Source: Pogonophryne albipinna (lineage: Eukaryota > Chordata > Actinopteri > Perciformes > Artedidraconidae). Taken from it: DNA of 64,000 nt. Location: positions 15,986,594-16,050,593 of the forward strand of contig CM053259.1 in the NCBI GenBank assembly GCA_028583405.1, given 5' to 3'. This document shows, one piece after another, positions 1-12,694 of this stretch. The notes beneath the pieces are model-generated. The model searched no databases. It saw nothing but the letters and a program-made list of their open reading frames with translations, and was not told the DNA's origin. The position numbers and the translations under genes are program-made. The stretch's first letter is position 1; every line of letters starts with the position of its first letter.

Positions 1-283
1 AGATTTCACCATTTTTTGATGTCCACCCAATGCCAGAATCTTCTGTTTCCTCTGCAGTTTCAGTGGAAGGGTCAGAAGAAGAAGGATCAGACTCCACTAC
101 AAACTCCACATCACATTCTTCTTCTGAGGTTGTTTCTGATTCAGAAGAAGAGTCAAGCAGCTCGCTGGAGTTTGCCGGCTGCATCACCATATCCCTAGCT
201 TCTTCCACAGAGAAGCGCCTCTTCATCTTACTCGCTTGTTGCGTATCACAGGAATGAAACGACCAGCCAGCCAAACTAGACAT
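1..283 (-). pseudogene. N-terminal part of a piggyBac-like (PGBD-type) ORF, truncated by the window edge
   Basis: On the minus strand an ATG at 283 opens a frame that stays open to base 1, about 94 codons, so the C-terminal part lies outside the window. A second in-frame ATG at 226 gives a start MKRRFSVEEA, followed by a strongly acidic Ser/Glu/Asp-rich stretch (residues about 35-80). A short basic MKRRF-like start, a 'VEEA' segment and then an acidic low-complexity region is how many piggyBac-derived (PGBD) proteins begin, which is the basis for the call. The catalytic DDD domain would be off-window, so the family is inferred from the N-terminus only. It lies just outside the solo LTR at 344. 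It may be a live transposase, a domesticated gene or a relic. The plus-strand frame over the same bases is a shadow. Confidence 0.4.
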
Positions 284-343
284 ATTTATGGATCTGGCTT
301 TGCAGCCAGGTGTTCGCTTATTGACTTAGTGCATGTATGGCTG

Positions 344-1285
344 TGTTACGTCCCCACTAAAGTCTAGGGGACCTGGAGACAATAACGTACAACCAATAAT
401 TTATGAAGGAGTCCGCGTAAAGGTTGACAAAAGGTTTATTCCTTCTAAACCTATCTGAACAGACTTTAACATATATACTCTTCGTGAGGAGGAGGAGGAG
501 TCAAAGGATTGTGCCAAACAAAAGAAACAAGCATAACAAAACCAGGCCTATCTCTACATCTATCCTTTGAAACCAAAACTCAAACAAACACCCTCACTAA
601 CTAAACTACGAAGAAGTTGACAAAACAATATACAGGGGTGGTAACAATCCGCTAACCTAGTGTGTCTAAACATTTGTTAGCTACATGGTGAGAAATGTAC
701 AGGGTACCCCAGACTTACCTAACTCCTCCACCTCTCAACACACACTTTCAACAGGTTAGACAATATTAGGAAAATGAGTTATTAAACAAGGCAGTCAATT
801 TCAGGGCTCCTCAAACAGCAACAGGCCCAGAGTGAGAGAGCGAGAAGACTTCCTGGGTGCCTCCTTTATGGTCGGCGCTGGCTGCTGATAGGCCAGCTGA
901 GGGTGAGAGGATCCAATCAGACTCAGGTGCACAGGCAGATCCCAATCAGCTGCTGATTAGCTGTGCAGAAGACAGGGGCCCTTTCTCATTTCTCTAACTC
1001 CCCTCCTCGACTCCCCTCCTCGACTCCTATCCTCGATACTTAGTCCCGCCCACAGGAGATGTGAGCCGAGGAGCCGAGGAGGGGAACCGAGGAGAGAGGA
1101 GGGGAAGCAGCAGGCGGTTAGAGAAATGAGAACTCCTCTCCTCTGAGCGGTCATTTTAAAGAGACGTCCATTAATGATGACAGGAGGCACAGCAGCCCTC
1201 TGTCTGATGGACAGATGTGTTCATGACCACTTTGATTCATTCACAGTGCGGAATAATGAGACAATAACAGGCTACAGATGCGGGG

Positions 1286-1317
<32 letters not shown>

Positions 1318-2177
1318 GTATATATTTATATACATATATATACAATTTCAGAATCAAACAGAGCACTCTCATATTAACGTAACACTATCAGAGACTGGAT
1401 ATATCCCCCCCCCCCCTCTCTGTTGTCGCTACAATGAGGAAAATAAATGACGGACCAAAAGTTTTATTTACAAGTATTAAAAGTAAGCAGAGGACACCAA
1501 ACCAACTGAGACCTGTCTGTCCGCTGCATCTACGCACACACTGTACCAAACACACACACGCACCTACAGCTAACAGCCTAACAGCCGTTGTGTATTTTAT
1601 TATGTGAAGCACTAAATGGTTTTAGAAAAATATGGACTCTTTGTTTGTAGATATCTACTAAACTACAGCAAATAAAGAGAGTAGGCCTGTTATACTGAGT
1701 GATATATATTATACACACTGCTCTGCTTTCTGCACGGACATCACAGCTGTTCTCTCTGGAAACATCGCGTCGCGATGAGAGCAGTTAATAAAATAATATC
1801 CAGGGGATGCATGCAGAGCTGTCATTGGCTGAGATAAGTCCGGCCGTGCGTCACGACTCTTTGAAACATCTCTGTTGCCGGAAATGCATCCACGAAGGAG
1901 CCGTGGAGGACCGTGGAGGACCCATCAGTGTATCCTCGGTTAGAGCTCCTCCAGAGAGCCTCCTCGATGCTCGATGCTCGGTCCTCGAAGTGCATTTAGA
2001 GAAATGAGATGTCCTTCAACATGGCGCGCTGAAATTCATTTCCGGGTCACTACCGGAGGACCGAGGAGTCGAGGAGTCGAGGAGGGGGATTTGCTGAAAT
2101 GAGAACGGGCCAGGGAGAAGAGAGAAACAGAGGAGGGAAGGAAAACCACTCAAGTACAGCCTGCCTGGCACGTAACA
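344..2177. mobile_element. Solo LTR, interrupted by a TIR element
   Basis: The segment begins TGTTACGTCC and ends CACGTAACA, i.e. TG...CA ends with short inverted termini (TGTTACG/CGTAACA). It is flanked by a perfect 5-bp direct repeat, GGCTG at 339-343 and 2178-2182, the signature of an integrase-mediated LTR insertion. No internal gag/pol is present, so it is a solo LTR left by recombination. About 1.1 kb of its length is a later insertion (977-2111); without it the LTR is about 700 bp. Confidence 0.75.
977..2111. mobile_element. Non-autonomous TIR element with 3-bp target duplication (Harbinger-like), nested in an LTR
   Basis: Left end GGCCCTTTCTCATTTC and right end GAAATGAGAACGGGCC are inverted copies, followed inward by matching 'tcctcgactcc' arrays (1000-1035 and 2055-2085). 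The element is flanked by AGG at 974-976 and 2112-2114, a 3-bp duplication as made by PIF/Harbinger elements. The interior holds further 'gaggagccgagg' repeats and a CA/TA microsatellite (about 1289-1340). No transposase ORF is visible. The superfamily call is inference from TSD length and GGCC-type ends. Confidence 0.6.
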
Positions 2178-2577
2178 GGCTGTGTATGTTTGTATGCTAA
2201 AGAGACATTATCAAAGCCTTTGAAGTTCCAAACAATTCAAAACAACAAGGTCAAGCTGGGTCAAGATCATACCTCTGTTTACCTCTAAGACACATGAAAC
2301 AGCACAAATGAAAAACAAAATGCCATGAGAGAACACTTACTCCTACATTCTCACACACATCAAAGGTAAAGAGATGAGGGGAAAATTGCGAATGCTGTAA
2401 ACTGTAAACCAAGACATGACAAGCATGTAATTCAATGTAAAATGTCACATCTGGTCATATACAGTAAAAAGGACAAATTGAACTATTTTCCTCCAATATA
2501 AAACCCTGACATTACAAAATGCATGATTTTATACCGGTATGGCGGAGAGATCAAAAGATGTGGTTATAATGGGAGTG

Positions 2578-3213
2578 GATGGGACATTTTTGTTCAATCT
2601 GATTTTGTGCAAAAACTAATAATCCACCAAAATAAATGTTGTTGCTAATCTTTGACATATCCAAGACTGTGATAAAAAAAAAAAAAAGCCGAACCTCCCA
2701 ACATTTATTATATGGAAAATAACTGCCTTTTTGTGCATGTTTTTCATAGAAAACGCAAATTCATGTTTTCAAACTGGCAGTTAAAGGGTTAAAATCCTGA
2801 ACATAATTTAACATTTGGTATTTTTGATCAGGACTGAAGTTGATTGAAAGGTTTAACCCCAAAAAGTTTAAAAAAATATTAATCTGTTGTCATTTTAGAG
2901 CAGTTTTTGGAAGTGGACATTTTTGTCCCGAATGACTAATATGTAACTTTTTTTGTTCAATCTGATTTTGTGCAAAAACTAATAATGCAAAAAAAAAAAA
3001 TGTTGTTGCTAATCTTTGACATATCCAAGACTGTGATAAAAAAAAAAGAGCCAGTCCCCAGATATGTATTTTTGGGAAAATAACTCATTTTCTCTGTTTT
3101 CATCATGAAAAAAGAAAGATTGAACCCAAAAAAGTTGTGAAAAAAACTTTTTAATATAATGTTTTTATCAAAGTATTTTGCAGTGGACATTTTTGTCTCG
3201 AATGACTAATTTG
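2578..3213. repeat. Two-copy tandem repeat, unit about 350 bp
   Basis: The block 'ttgttcaatctgattttgtg..aaactaataat' followed by 'gttgttgctaatctttgacatatccaagactgtgat' and a poly-A run occurs at about 2590-2690 and again at 2952-3050. 'gtggacatttttgtc.cgaatgactaat' occurs at 2912-2940 and 3183-3212, closing each unit. The copies are diverged. The poly-A runs inside each unit could be mistaken for retroposon tails. Function unknown. Confidence 0.6.
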
Positions 3214-3399
3214 CGTAGTCGATTTGTTACACAGTGAATTAAAGACCGATTTGAAAAATTGAAATTTGAATTCCAAAATAGATCGAGAAAATAGCCTTGT
3301 TACAAAAATTCAGGCCGTTTGCAGCAACACAACCAAAGTTATTGCAAAATGAAAAGTGAAAAATGACCCATATGGACAAAAACGTCCACAGTGATACCG

Positions 3400-3690
3400 G
3401 AGGGTTAAATTAAACTTTGAAGAACATGACTTTGATTGAGTTATTCTGGCTGCGGGTTCAGAGTGCTGCGCTGTGTTGGTTTGTGTACATTCAGGACGGA
3501 GTTGCAGTCTCGGCGTAGGGAGGCGTAGCAGCCACCAGTCTGAACAGCGAAGGCAGGGAAGAGCTGCTGCTCGCTTGCTAGCAACAGAGCATTGAACATC
3601 GGTGCTGGCGATAAGATAATAGAGGAAAAACTGGAACGCCAACACGGATTTCTTGTGGGACAAACGTACAGGCCTCGCTGCTAAAACGGT
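3400..3690 (+). promoter_or_regulatory. clk2: Probable clk2 promoter / noncoding exon 1 region
   Basis: Unlike the AT-rich flanks, this stretch is GC-richer, non-repetitive, and upstream of the first coding exon at 5225. A plausible 5' splice site (aacg|gtaaaa, about 3687) would close a noncoding first exon, matching the mammalian arrangement in which the CLK start codon lies in exon 2. The transcription start cannot be placed from sequence. Confidence 0.4.
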
Positions 3691-4341
3691 AAAAAAACAT
3701 TTACAAGACGTTTCGTTATGTAATGTTAGCCACATAGCGAGAAAACGGTTAGTACGACGGCTAGCGAAAGTATCTGTTTTGCTAGCTGATGTACGTAGCT
3801 AAGCTAAGATGGCGGTCAAAGTATTTACGTTAGCTAATGTTGCTAGCCCGGCAAGCTTACAGCCAGTACGCTGGTCAGTTAGCTAGTTAGCTGGTTAAAG
3901 TTTACATCTATATTTCTCCTTTCATGTGTATGTTTTTTAAAAGTATGGATTGACAGCACTAGATATCTCAGTGACAACAACATAACAGCGGTAACGGGTT
4001 GCTAACGCACGTCGGTATGATATCAGCTCAACGTTTAGACGCTTATAACTGTATGAATTTAACGTTACACTAATCAACTGATGAAACAGTGACGTTATTT
4101 GAATTCATTTAATTAACGGCCAATTAACGTCAGTGTGTTGTTTGCTGTCGTTGTATTTACGCTTAACTGTGTTGGGTTGTTATTAGTTAAATGGGATCAT
4201 GCAACAGGGTTATTAAAATGCATCCCTGCATCTGATCAGTTGACATATTCCAAGGCCTACTGTAACACTTCGTCTAGCTGCAGGTCATTTTGCACAAATG
4301 TATAGGCTTCAGGATGCTCGTAGAAGTTGGAGTCTTAAACT

Positions 4342-4860
4342 CAGAGGTGGAAGAAGTACTCATATCTTGTACTTGAGTAGAAATACCACAGTGTAGCAAT
4401 ACTCTGGTAAAAGTCCTTCATTGCTTATGTTACTTAAGTTAAAGTACAAAAGTAGCAGCATCACTTTTTAGCATCAAAATATACTTAACGTACCACAAGT
4501 GAACTACTCATGATGTAGATTGACCAAATGTCTAATATTTATTTATATATTTTTATTCTAATTATTGATGCATTCATGTGTTTATCACAACTGTTAAATG
4601 TGCAGCACATTTTAATTCCTTTGTATACTGCAGGGTAGCTTGTGAATTTAAAATAGTAACTACAATCTTATTTTAGCGTTGATTTATATTTCACATCATT
4701 AATCCAAATCTGCAAAGGAAGTAAAGATTTTTAAAAATGCAGTGGAGTACACCATTTAACTCTCAATTGTACTGGGGTAGAAATAGCAAACAATCCAAAT
4801 ACTCAAGTAAAGTACTAGTATCTCGAAATTGTACAGTACTTAGGAAATATACTTAAAATG
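4342..4860. repeat. Copy of the CAGAGGTGGAA hAT-type repeat in clk2 intron 1
   Basis: It starts CAGAGGTGGAAGAAGTACTC and continues with the stretches 'gtacttgagtag', 'aaagtacaaaagta' and 'tactcaagtaaagtact', the same family as the much better delimited copy at 44685-48340 (8-bp target duplication there). The right end is too diverged to place and no target duplication was found. Confidence 0.6.
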
Positions 4861-5224
4861 TATGTTTCTATTCAAACATAACTATGAGCCTCCTAGGTAA
4901 TCACATTCTTAAAAAACAAGTTTGTTTACTAAGCTGTTGAAGTCAATCAACTTGTCATCTTCACATACAGTAGAATGGTTGTCTGATATTCAGTTCATTT
5001 TGGATCACATTTTTTCATTGTTCTATCCTACAACTGCCCACCTACTGACTCCCACAGTTCCCTTTACAAGTCTGGCAGTGGTCAGCTGTCCCAGTGATGC
5101 AAGCAGCTGACTAAAAACTTGAGTAAATGTATAAACAGCTGTCCTGCAACTGTTCCAAATTGAAAAGGCATCTTATGTACTAAAAATCTTAATGATTTTT
5201 GTTTTTGTCCTCATAATTCACTAG

Positions 5225-8200
5225 ATGCCTCACACGAGACGGTACTCGTCTTCGGAACGAGACAGTCGAAGCAGCTACCAAGACCGCTACAGAGACAGAG
5301 GGCGAAGACACCGGCACAGAAGATCACCTTCTTTCTCCTCCAGCAGTGACAGAGACCGAGATCGAGACAGAGACCGAAGGGGACGAGGACACCGACAGGA
5401 AGGAAGCTTTGTACGCTCAAGGAGGTATGTTTGTGTGTATATTGAAAATTATTTTTGTTTGTTTTACTGCTATTTCAAAGTACCAACTCTGCTGATCTTT
5501 TTTGGGGTCTGGTTGGTTGTCAGTTTTAGCTTTCAATGTATGTCTCTGTCCTCTGATTCAGTCGTAGCTGTGACAATCGTTCTACGGAGCAACGGCCGTT
5601 TGACAGAAGATACTGCGACGGATACAGACGCTTGGATCCGAGCCGAGACCGCGACAGAGAAAGGGAGCCACATGGAGCAGCTGAAAGTTATTACCCACGC
5701 AATTTCACCCCAAACCTGTACGACTACCGACGTGGCCGCGAGAGGGAGCGAGAACGGGAAGAGTCGTACCGACGGAGAGGCAGCAGGCGTAAGCACAAAC
5801 GAAGGCGGCGTAGAACCAGGTCCTATAGCCCATCCTCCTCGGTGAGTACAGCCAGTCCTGAGGTTGTGTTTTAGCTCTCCTCATCCTCTCTCCTTCCATC
5901 TCTGTCTCTTCTTCCACTCAGCTCCTTCTGTCTCTTTCTTTCTTTAACAATTTCCGCTCCATAGCTCCTGGAGTTGGTAAGTAGTACAATCTTTATGATT
6001 TTTTTTTTTTTGTTCTTTCAGAGGGTTTTGTTTAATTTTTGTCCAGGTGGGGTTTGCTTGAATTTTTGGGAGAGCATTTTCATTTTTATGCAATTAAGTT
6101 TTATATTAGTTCACTAATGATTAACTGCCAATTATTAATGTTCTTCCTATACACGCCCATCACAGCTTTTCCACTTTTCCTTTTGAATGCCTAGTTACAC
6201 CTGGTCACACTTAGTTTGTGCCCTACCTTTCATAAAACTTTATATTTTAGATTGTCAGTTATTTGTGTAAAGCCCAAATGCCTGTGGTAACAGTTGGTAT
6301 GCCACTTGTGAATACAGCACAGATAGATGGAAAAAAGTGAAAATGTTCTACCAAGCAATTAAACATTTTTTATGGACATTTGAAATGTCTTAGATTTGTT
6401 AAAATGCATTTTTGTGTGGATTAATTTATACACAGATTTGTGTTAAGTAGTATAAATGTAAGTAAGCAAGGGGTTGAATTTAGTGTTAATATGTTGGGGT
6501 TATCTTTAAATATTTCCTTCTTGATTACACATATTCCTTCTCATTTTATTTTCCATCTTATTTATTCTGACTTAGTTATACTTCTGTTTGAATTGGTTTT
6601 GCGTTTATGAATGGAATACAAGTTGCTTCCTTTTTGTAAGCAGCTGTGGATTAAAGGTAGAGGGAGGAGCATCATGTAATTTTTGACTTGTTCCCTTGCA
6701 CTATATCCCTATCGTTATATATTTCCTTCACGTGGTGTCATGCGTGAATCGCCCCATGACCACCAAACCCACCTACTACCACCAACACCACCCTCCTCTT
6801 CCCTCCTCGTCTACCATTGCTGCGGCTGTCCCTGAATATCCCCCGTTCCCTCCGGTCGTGTCGTGACCTGCTGATGGCGGTTTGGGTGTGAAAACAGCGG
6901 AGCGACAGCCGGACGCGGGCACTGAGTGTGAGGGACGACGAGGAAGGGCACCTGATCTGTCGGAGTGGGGACGTCCTACAAGAGAGATGTACTCACTGCC
7001 ACTACTCTATCGTAACCATTCTCCATATGAGTATTAAAGCATAGAGCATTTACATGACATGGGAGTGCCTGATGATGATGATGATGCCTTGCTAGAATGC
7101 TCTTCGCTCTAGCTGAAATAGCAGGGTGGATTGCAGGAATGTTGAAGATTTTGAGAGGGACCTTAGATACCTTCTCCTTTTTGTTCTAGGATTTTAAGCT
7201 GTGGAGCATTTTTCCATGTTTCACAGGTTACTTGACTTTCCTAAACATAGAATCCCATTTGCAGCTGTTTGTCTCTGTTGCGTTTCAGATTAGAAATTAG
7301 TTACAGTTCTAAATCTGTAACTTAAGATAGCTTTTTCCACTATAAGGGGTTTCAGGGATTTTTGTTGTAGACATCTAACATGCACATCACTTACTCAGTA
7401 TTGTCTTATTACAACCAGAACACACTTTACACCGTGGTCATTTTCAGGATGAAGCACAGTTTTGTAGAAACACCTAATCATTTTTCCAGTTTTACACAAT
7501 ACCCCACTTTCCTTTTGGGCAAAGACAGCCACATCCGGAGGATGTGCCCTTAATTTCGATGGCTTCAAATTGGTCATCAAAGAAAGGGAGCGCTTTACTC
7601 CCTTATTTTCTACACATCTCGTAGCATACAGATTGAATTTAAAAAGGGGATGGGCGCTAAGATTGATTCGCCTCTTTAAACTTTTGCATCATGTATTCCT
7701 ACTTAAGTCCAGATGTCTAATGCTCCTGTTCTTTCTTTCCCCGCCCTCCCTCTCCCTTCCTTTTCTCTCTGTGTTGTGTTGCAGATGAGATTGTCAGCAC
7801 TTTGGGAGAAGGCACCTTTGGGAGGGTGATGCAGTGCATCGACCACCGCAGGTATGTATCAGTTGACACCGAAAAGCTGACACCTGCTCACTGTGTTTGA
7901 TTTTTCTTAGACACACGTTTGAGGGGTGGGAGATTCCTGTTTGGGGTTCTTTGTTCATTTCTATCCAGCTGATGAAGCTGCATAAAAAAGTTCTTATGGC
8001 AAAGAGGGACTTCCCATATTCCCACCATTGAACTTGATCATTATCAGGGACTTAAGGGACTTTAAGTTCAACTTTCCCTTTAGCATCTGCTATTAAGTCA
8101 GGCCATTTGCTCAGGCATCTGCTCCCTGATTTAAGGTTGTGTTTATGTCCTCTGTAGTTGGCTTCATACTGTTTTGTTTCATAGGGGAGGAGCCGCTGTT

Positions 8201-11200
8201 GCTCTGAAAATTATCAAAAATGTGGAAAAGTACAAGGAAGCAGCTCGCCTGGAAATAAATGTTCTAGAGAAGATCAATGAAAAGGACCCTGATAACAAAT
8301 TGTGAGTTTTGATTGAATAGTGTTGTACTGTAATAAACTTCAAAGTCAAGTATCATCCTTTACCTTATTAGAGCTGGGCAACCTAGTACTGTAGTGACAA
8401 TAACATTAGCTCATGTTTGATAATAAAAGCCTCACCCTTTTCTGAAAGCTTTTGACACACACACACTGTGCTGAATTAGCTTCTAAAAATACTTGATTAA
8501 TGGGAAGTTACCTAACCAGCTGAATCACATTCTAACCTTGTGTATGTTGTTTTTCTTGCAGCCTGTGTGTACAGATGTACGACTGGTTTGACTACCACGG
8601 TCACATGTGTATCTCCTTTGAGCTGCTAGCTCTCAGCACCTTTGACTTTCTAAAGGAAAACAACTACTTACCCTACTCCATCGGTCAGGTCCGACACATG
8701 GCCTACCAACTCTGTCTCTCTGTGAAATGTAAGTTACTTTTTAATTGTCTTTAATTTAGTTAACTTACAAGATACATATTTGTGATCTAACAAGTAAAAG
8801 AAACCAATTTAGCATATTTAGTGTAGGCAATAGACGTGTAATAATAATAAGATTTAGTAGGTTTTTGTTACACAATTTGCTTTCCTTATTTTCCTTCAAA
8901 CACCCTTATTCAGTGATGTGTCTTCATCAGTTGCCTACAAATTAAGGGTCTGGACTGAAAGCCTCTGTTGTCTGTAGTAACCAGCCTGCAGCCACATGAG
9001 GGCATTATAGGGCCAACTGCCAATCAGAAGAGAGTGTTCAATAACTTATTGGAAAATGATGCTGTAATGAAGATTTCCTGGATAGGTTCTTAAAAGGGGA
9101 CCCATCATGCAAAATGCACTTTTGTACGTCTTTTATACATGAATATGTGTCCCCGGTGTGTCAGGGAACTCACCAAGTGTCAGAAAACACAACCCTCTCT
9201 CTTTTCCTCCATACCCAAATCTCTAAAAACGGGGCTGCAACGGATCTGATACAGACTGATACAGATTTGAAATATCTCTGACATCAGAAACGAGGAGCTC
9301 CGCATATATGGGCAACTCTCCACCTATCAGGAGGAGACAGCCACGGCCATTGCCGTTCGAAAGTGCTGGAGACGTTGTAGTACTTATGCCAGGACTGTAG
9401 GTGGCACTGTAGTCTGCCACAAAAGCAGCAAAGAAGACTTCTCACAGATTCAGCCCTTGCAAAAACAGGGCTAAAAAAGAGCAAATAGAGCAAAATGAGG
9501 CATGGCTAAAATGCATGGTCTGTTTGGTATTTTGAAAAAACAACTTCACAGACATGTTTTATATAGGTATGGCCCTACAATATATTATTCAAATATAGCA
9601 TGATAGGTCCACTTTAAGTTGTCAAATTACCTCTCAAGTGTCTTTGAACTATTCCATGTGCTTCATAACAAGCTGCTCGTGTTTTTTCTCCATAGTCCTA
9701 CACGACAATAAGCTGACACACACAGACCTAAAGCCTGAGAACATCCTGTTCGTCAACTCAGACTTCACCATGTCCTTCAATGTAGAAAAGGTAAGATGCA
9801 AAGGAAAGAGAGAATTTCTTTTTTTATAGACTTGAGTGGAACGTTTAAAAAAACAACAGCATCCCACTTTAAATGTCATACTGATGGTTCTGATGTGTCT
9901 ATTGTTTAAACGTTGGTAAAAGATACTGCTTAGAGGTCTCATGAATACAAATGTAATACCCATAGCTGCAGTTTGAAGAAACAGACTACACATTTTCCAT
10001 AAACCACACTACTAATAAGACTGTTAAACACCTGAACTGTTGAAACAACATCCACAATATTCATCTGGCTGCTACTTAAAAAAATATCTATTTATCTAGA
10101 CTCTTATTGCACTATTTCACTTTTTTAAACTATTTTCTTCTTGTATTTACTATTTACTTTCACTATATTTTTCTGTTTATCTGTGTTTTGTGTTGCTCTG
10201 TTGGAGAAGCCTGTGACACAAGATTTTCATCTACATAACTACACTGTAGTTATGTTCGTTTGACAAATAAAGAACCTTGAACCAGCCAGAATTTACATAA
10301 TGCGTCTTAGAAAAGTCAAGTCTCAACAATTCTGTGAACACTGGTTTCCTTCTTGCAGAAGCGAGAGGAGCGGACAGTAAAGAGCACGGCGGTTCGGGTG
10401 GTGGACTTCGGGAGCGCCACTTTTGACCACGAGCACCACAGCACCATTGTGTCCACGCGGCATTACCGCTCACCCGAGGTCATACTGGGTGAGTGCGTCA
10501 ATAGGCTCTGGGCCACAAACTAATTGTAAACACTACTGCTCAGAAACTACTATTTTATTATTTAAACCTATCGAAGATCCAAATAAAATAGGGTCATGGG
10601 GAAATTAGTTTAGAGATTAACAGCTGTTTCTACCAATTGTTGTTCCTCCTCTCATCTTTACACTTAAGATTCAGTGGCGAACCGTGCCTATCACAACTGG
10701 AGCATCTGTAGACACACACCCCCCCCCCCCCCCCCCACACAGCACAGCTCAGCATTCCTCTGTTTAAAAGCCTCTTCTAATTAAGCCCGGTTTGCATCTA
10801 TCTTACATTCCTATATTATCAACAGCAACAACAATACTTCTGCCAGGGAGCAGTGGTCATTCCGATTAAACAATTAATGTAGAAATAATCACACAATTAA
10901 AGTCAATGAGCCGTTGCCTCCTAGATTGCAATCTTTTCCTGAAGCCTCATGATATTTGTTCCATGAACTGGATTGCCCCATGTAACTGAAATGCTTTTGA
11001 GTCATTTGACAATTTTTGTGTAATGATAGCGAGCAGTTAACCAGCTTTAAGAAGACTGAATATGTACACATTTGTTTAGATGTTTTCATTAATTGGATGC
11101 ATGTTTTTGTTCTTTAGAGCTGGGCTGGAGTCATCCTTGTGACGTGTGGAGCATCGGCTGTATCCTGTTTGAGTACTACCTGGGCTTCACCTTGTTTCAG

Positions 11201-12694
11201 GTACAATGACAGCCCACTGCTGGAACCTAACCCCTCTATTCCACCGGGTCCGTCTGCGTCGCGTCACGGCTGCGCCGCGGTTTTGGTCCGACCTCCTCCG
11301 GCGTCATACCCTACCGGGCTCGTTTCAGGAGCATTTCAGAAGCGGAGCGTCTTGCCTGCCGGCTCGCAGTTTTTGTTGATTTGGGCATATTTCCTGGACA
11401 GGCTACTTTGTACAGACAAAGTTAATAATAATTGTAATATTCCAGTTATACACGACATGAATCAAAGATGTGTTGCTGTATTTTAGTGGTACAAAAATGC
11501 ATTCATCATCATAATTATTCTATATATATAATTTACACAGTGCCTGTAAACCGGAGGAGAACGCTGGCATTTCTCCTCCTACTTGAAAGACTACGGAGGG
11601 ATAGGGTCTGCAAAATTAGTTTATTTTGGGGATGGGCCGGATGCTCTGACCGGTCCACTTCCTGCCCGACGCTATGCAACGCCTCGCGTCGAAAAATAGA
11701 CTTGAATCCTATTTTGAGCGGAGCCCAGCGCCGACACGCTTCTGGGGCGCTTCTAAGCCGTAACGCAGCGCGTCTGGTGGAATAGCACCCATTGACTAGA
11801 GTGGCCGCGATCTTTGCGAACGCCGCAGCGCGGCCGTAACGCGACGCAGACGGACCCGGTGGAATCTAGGGGTAAGATAAAAGTTAAAGACTTTTCTACT
11901 TTAGCATTTAAATGTAGACAATATAGCCTGTATCTCACCAAATAGCCAAACTAACACAATTGTTGAGCTCTGACTGTGTCTTTTACTCTTCATGTAGCAG
12001 AACCAGCAGCAGTTCAACACTCAGTCTGAATCAGTTTATCCCTCTTAATGCTGAGTCATGGATCCCTTACTCATATTTCTTTCAGACTCACGACAACAGG
12101 GAGCATTTGGCCATGATGGAGAGGATCCTGGGACCAGTGCCCTCCAGAATGATTCGTAAAACGAGGTGGGAAGACACACGTGCCTACAACACGCATGCAT
12201 ACATATTTTATTTATAAAAGTTACACATCACTCACGCTGTCACGTCTGTAAACTCTCAGGAAGCAGAAGTATTTCTACCGTGGCCGTCTGGACTGGGACG
12301 AGAGCTCCTCAGCGGGGAAATACGTCAGAGAAAACTGCAAACCCTTACGGGTAAGAAGAGCGGATGGGGAGTAGAAAAGGAAATAAGGATTGATGTTTAT
12401 TCGCAGGGTTGAAAGTAAAAAAAAGTGAAATTAACAGAAGAAATAAAACGTTTTTGTGTTGTGTACTGCTGTACCTTGACAGTGTCTCATTACTCCCTTT
12501 CTCAGCGGTACTTGCTGTCGGAGGCGGAGGAGCACCACCAGCTGTTCGACCTGATAGAAAGCATGTTGGAGTACGAGCCCACCAAGAGGCTGGCGCTGGC
12601 CGACTCCCTCAAACACCCCTTCTTTGAGAACGGGGCGGCCGCAGAGGCGGGGAGCAGCAAGAGCTGGGAGGGCAACCGGGACATCAGCCGGTGA
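5225..12694 (+). CDS. clk2: CDC-like dual-specificity kinase CLK2, 12 coding exons
   Basis: LAMMER-family kinase that phosphorylates SR splicing factors in the nucleus. Coding exons: 5225-5424, 5562-5841, 6898-6988, 7785-7851, 8185-8301, 8562-8728, 9696-9790, 10359-10488, 11118-11200, 12086-12165, 12260-12350, 12506-12694. All have AG/GT borders and phases agree, giving 529 aa (human CLK2 is about 499). The first ~190 residues are Arg/Ser/Asp-rich and begin [15 protein letters not shown], close to CLK2 MPHPRRYHSSERGSR. Kinase landmarks: G-loop LGEGTFGRV (~197-205), VALK Lys ~221, HTDLKPEN 316-323, DFG 355-357, and the diagnostic [11 protein letters not shown] at 416-426. The end EGNRDISR resembles CLK2 rather than CLK1/4. 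The start at 5225 is the family start and follows a splice acceptor (ttcactag). Skipping the 91-nt exon 6898-6988 shifts the frame. Confidence 0.95.
9094..9613. mobile_element. TTAA-target MITE in clk2 intron
   Basis: Ends AAGGGGACCCATCATGC and GCATGATAGGTCCACT are imperfect inverted repeats (GGACCcATCATGC core) and the element sits between TTAA at 9090-9093 and 9614-9617. A TTAA duplication is typical of piggyBac and Kolobok DNA transposons. It is 520 bp with no transposase ORF, so non-autonomous. Confidence 0.65.
10718..10740 (+). repeat. Poly-C run in clk2 intron
   Basis: About 20 consecutive C bases directly after an ACACAC stretch. Simple repeat prone to length change and sequencing error. 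Confidence 0.8.
11228..11873. mobile_element. GC-rich TIR element in clk2 intron
   Basis: The stretch ATTCCACCGGGTCCGTCTGC at about 11239 is repeated in inverted form at about 11847-11865 (..GCAGACGGACCCGGTGGAAT), extending outward over 'taacccct'/'aggggtaa'. The GC-rich, CpG-rich ends contrast with the surrounding intron. No clear target duplication could be assigned, so exact borders are uncertain. No transposase ORF is seen. Confidence 0.55.
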
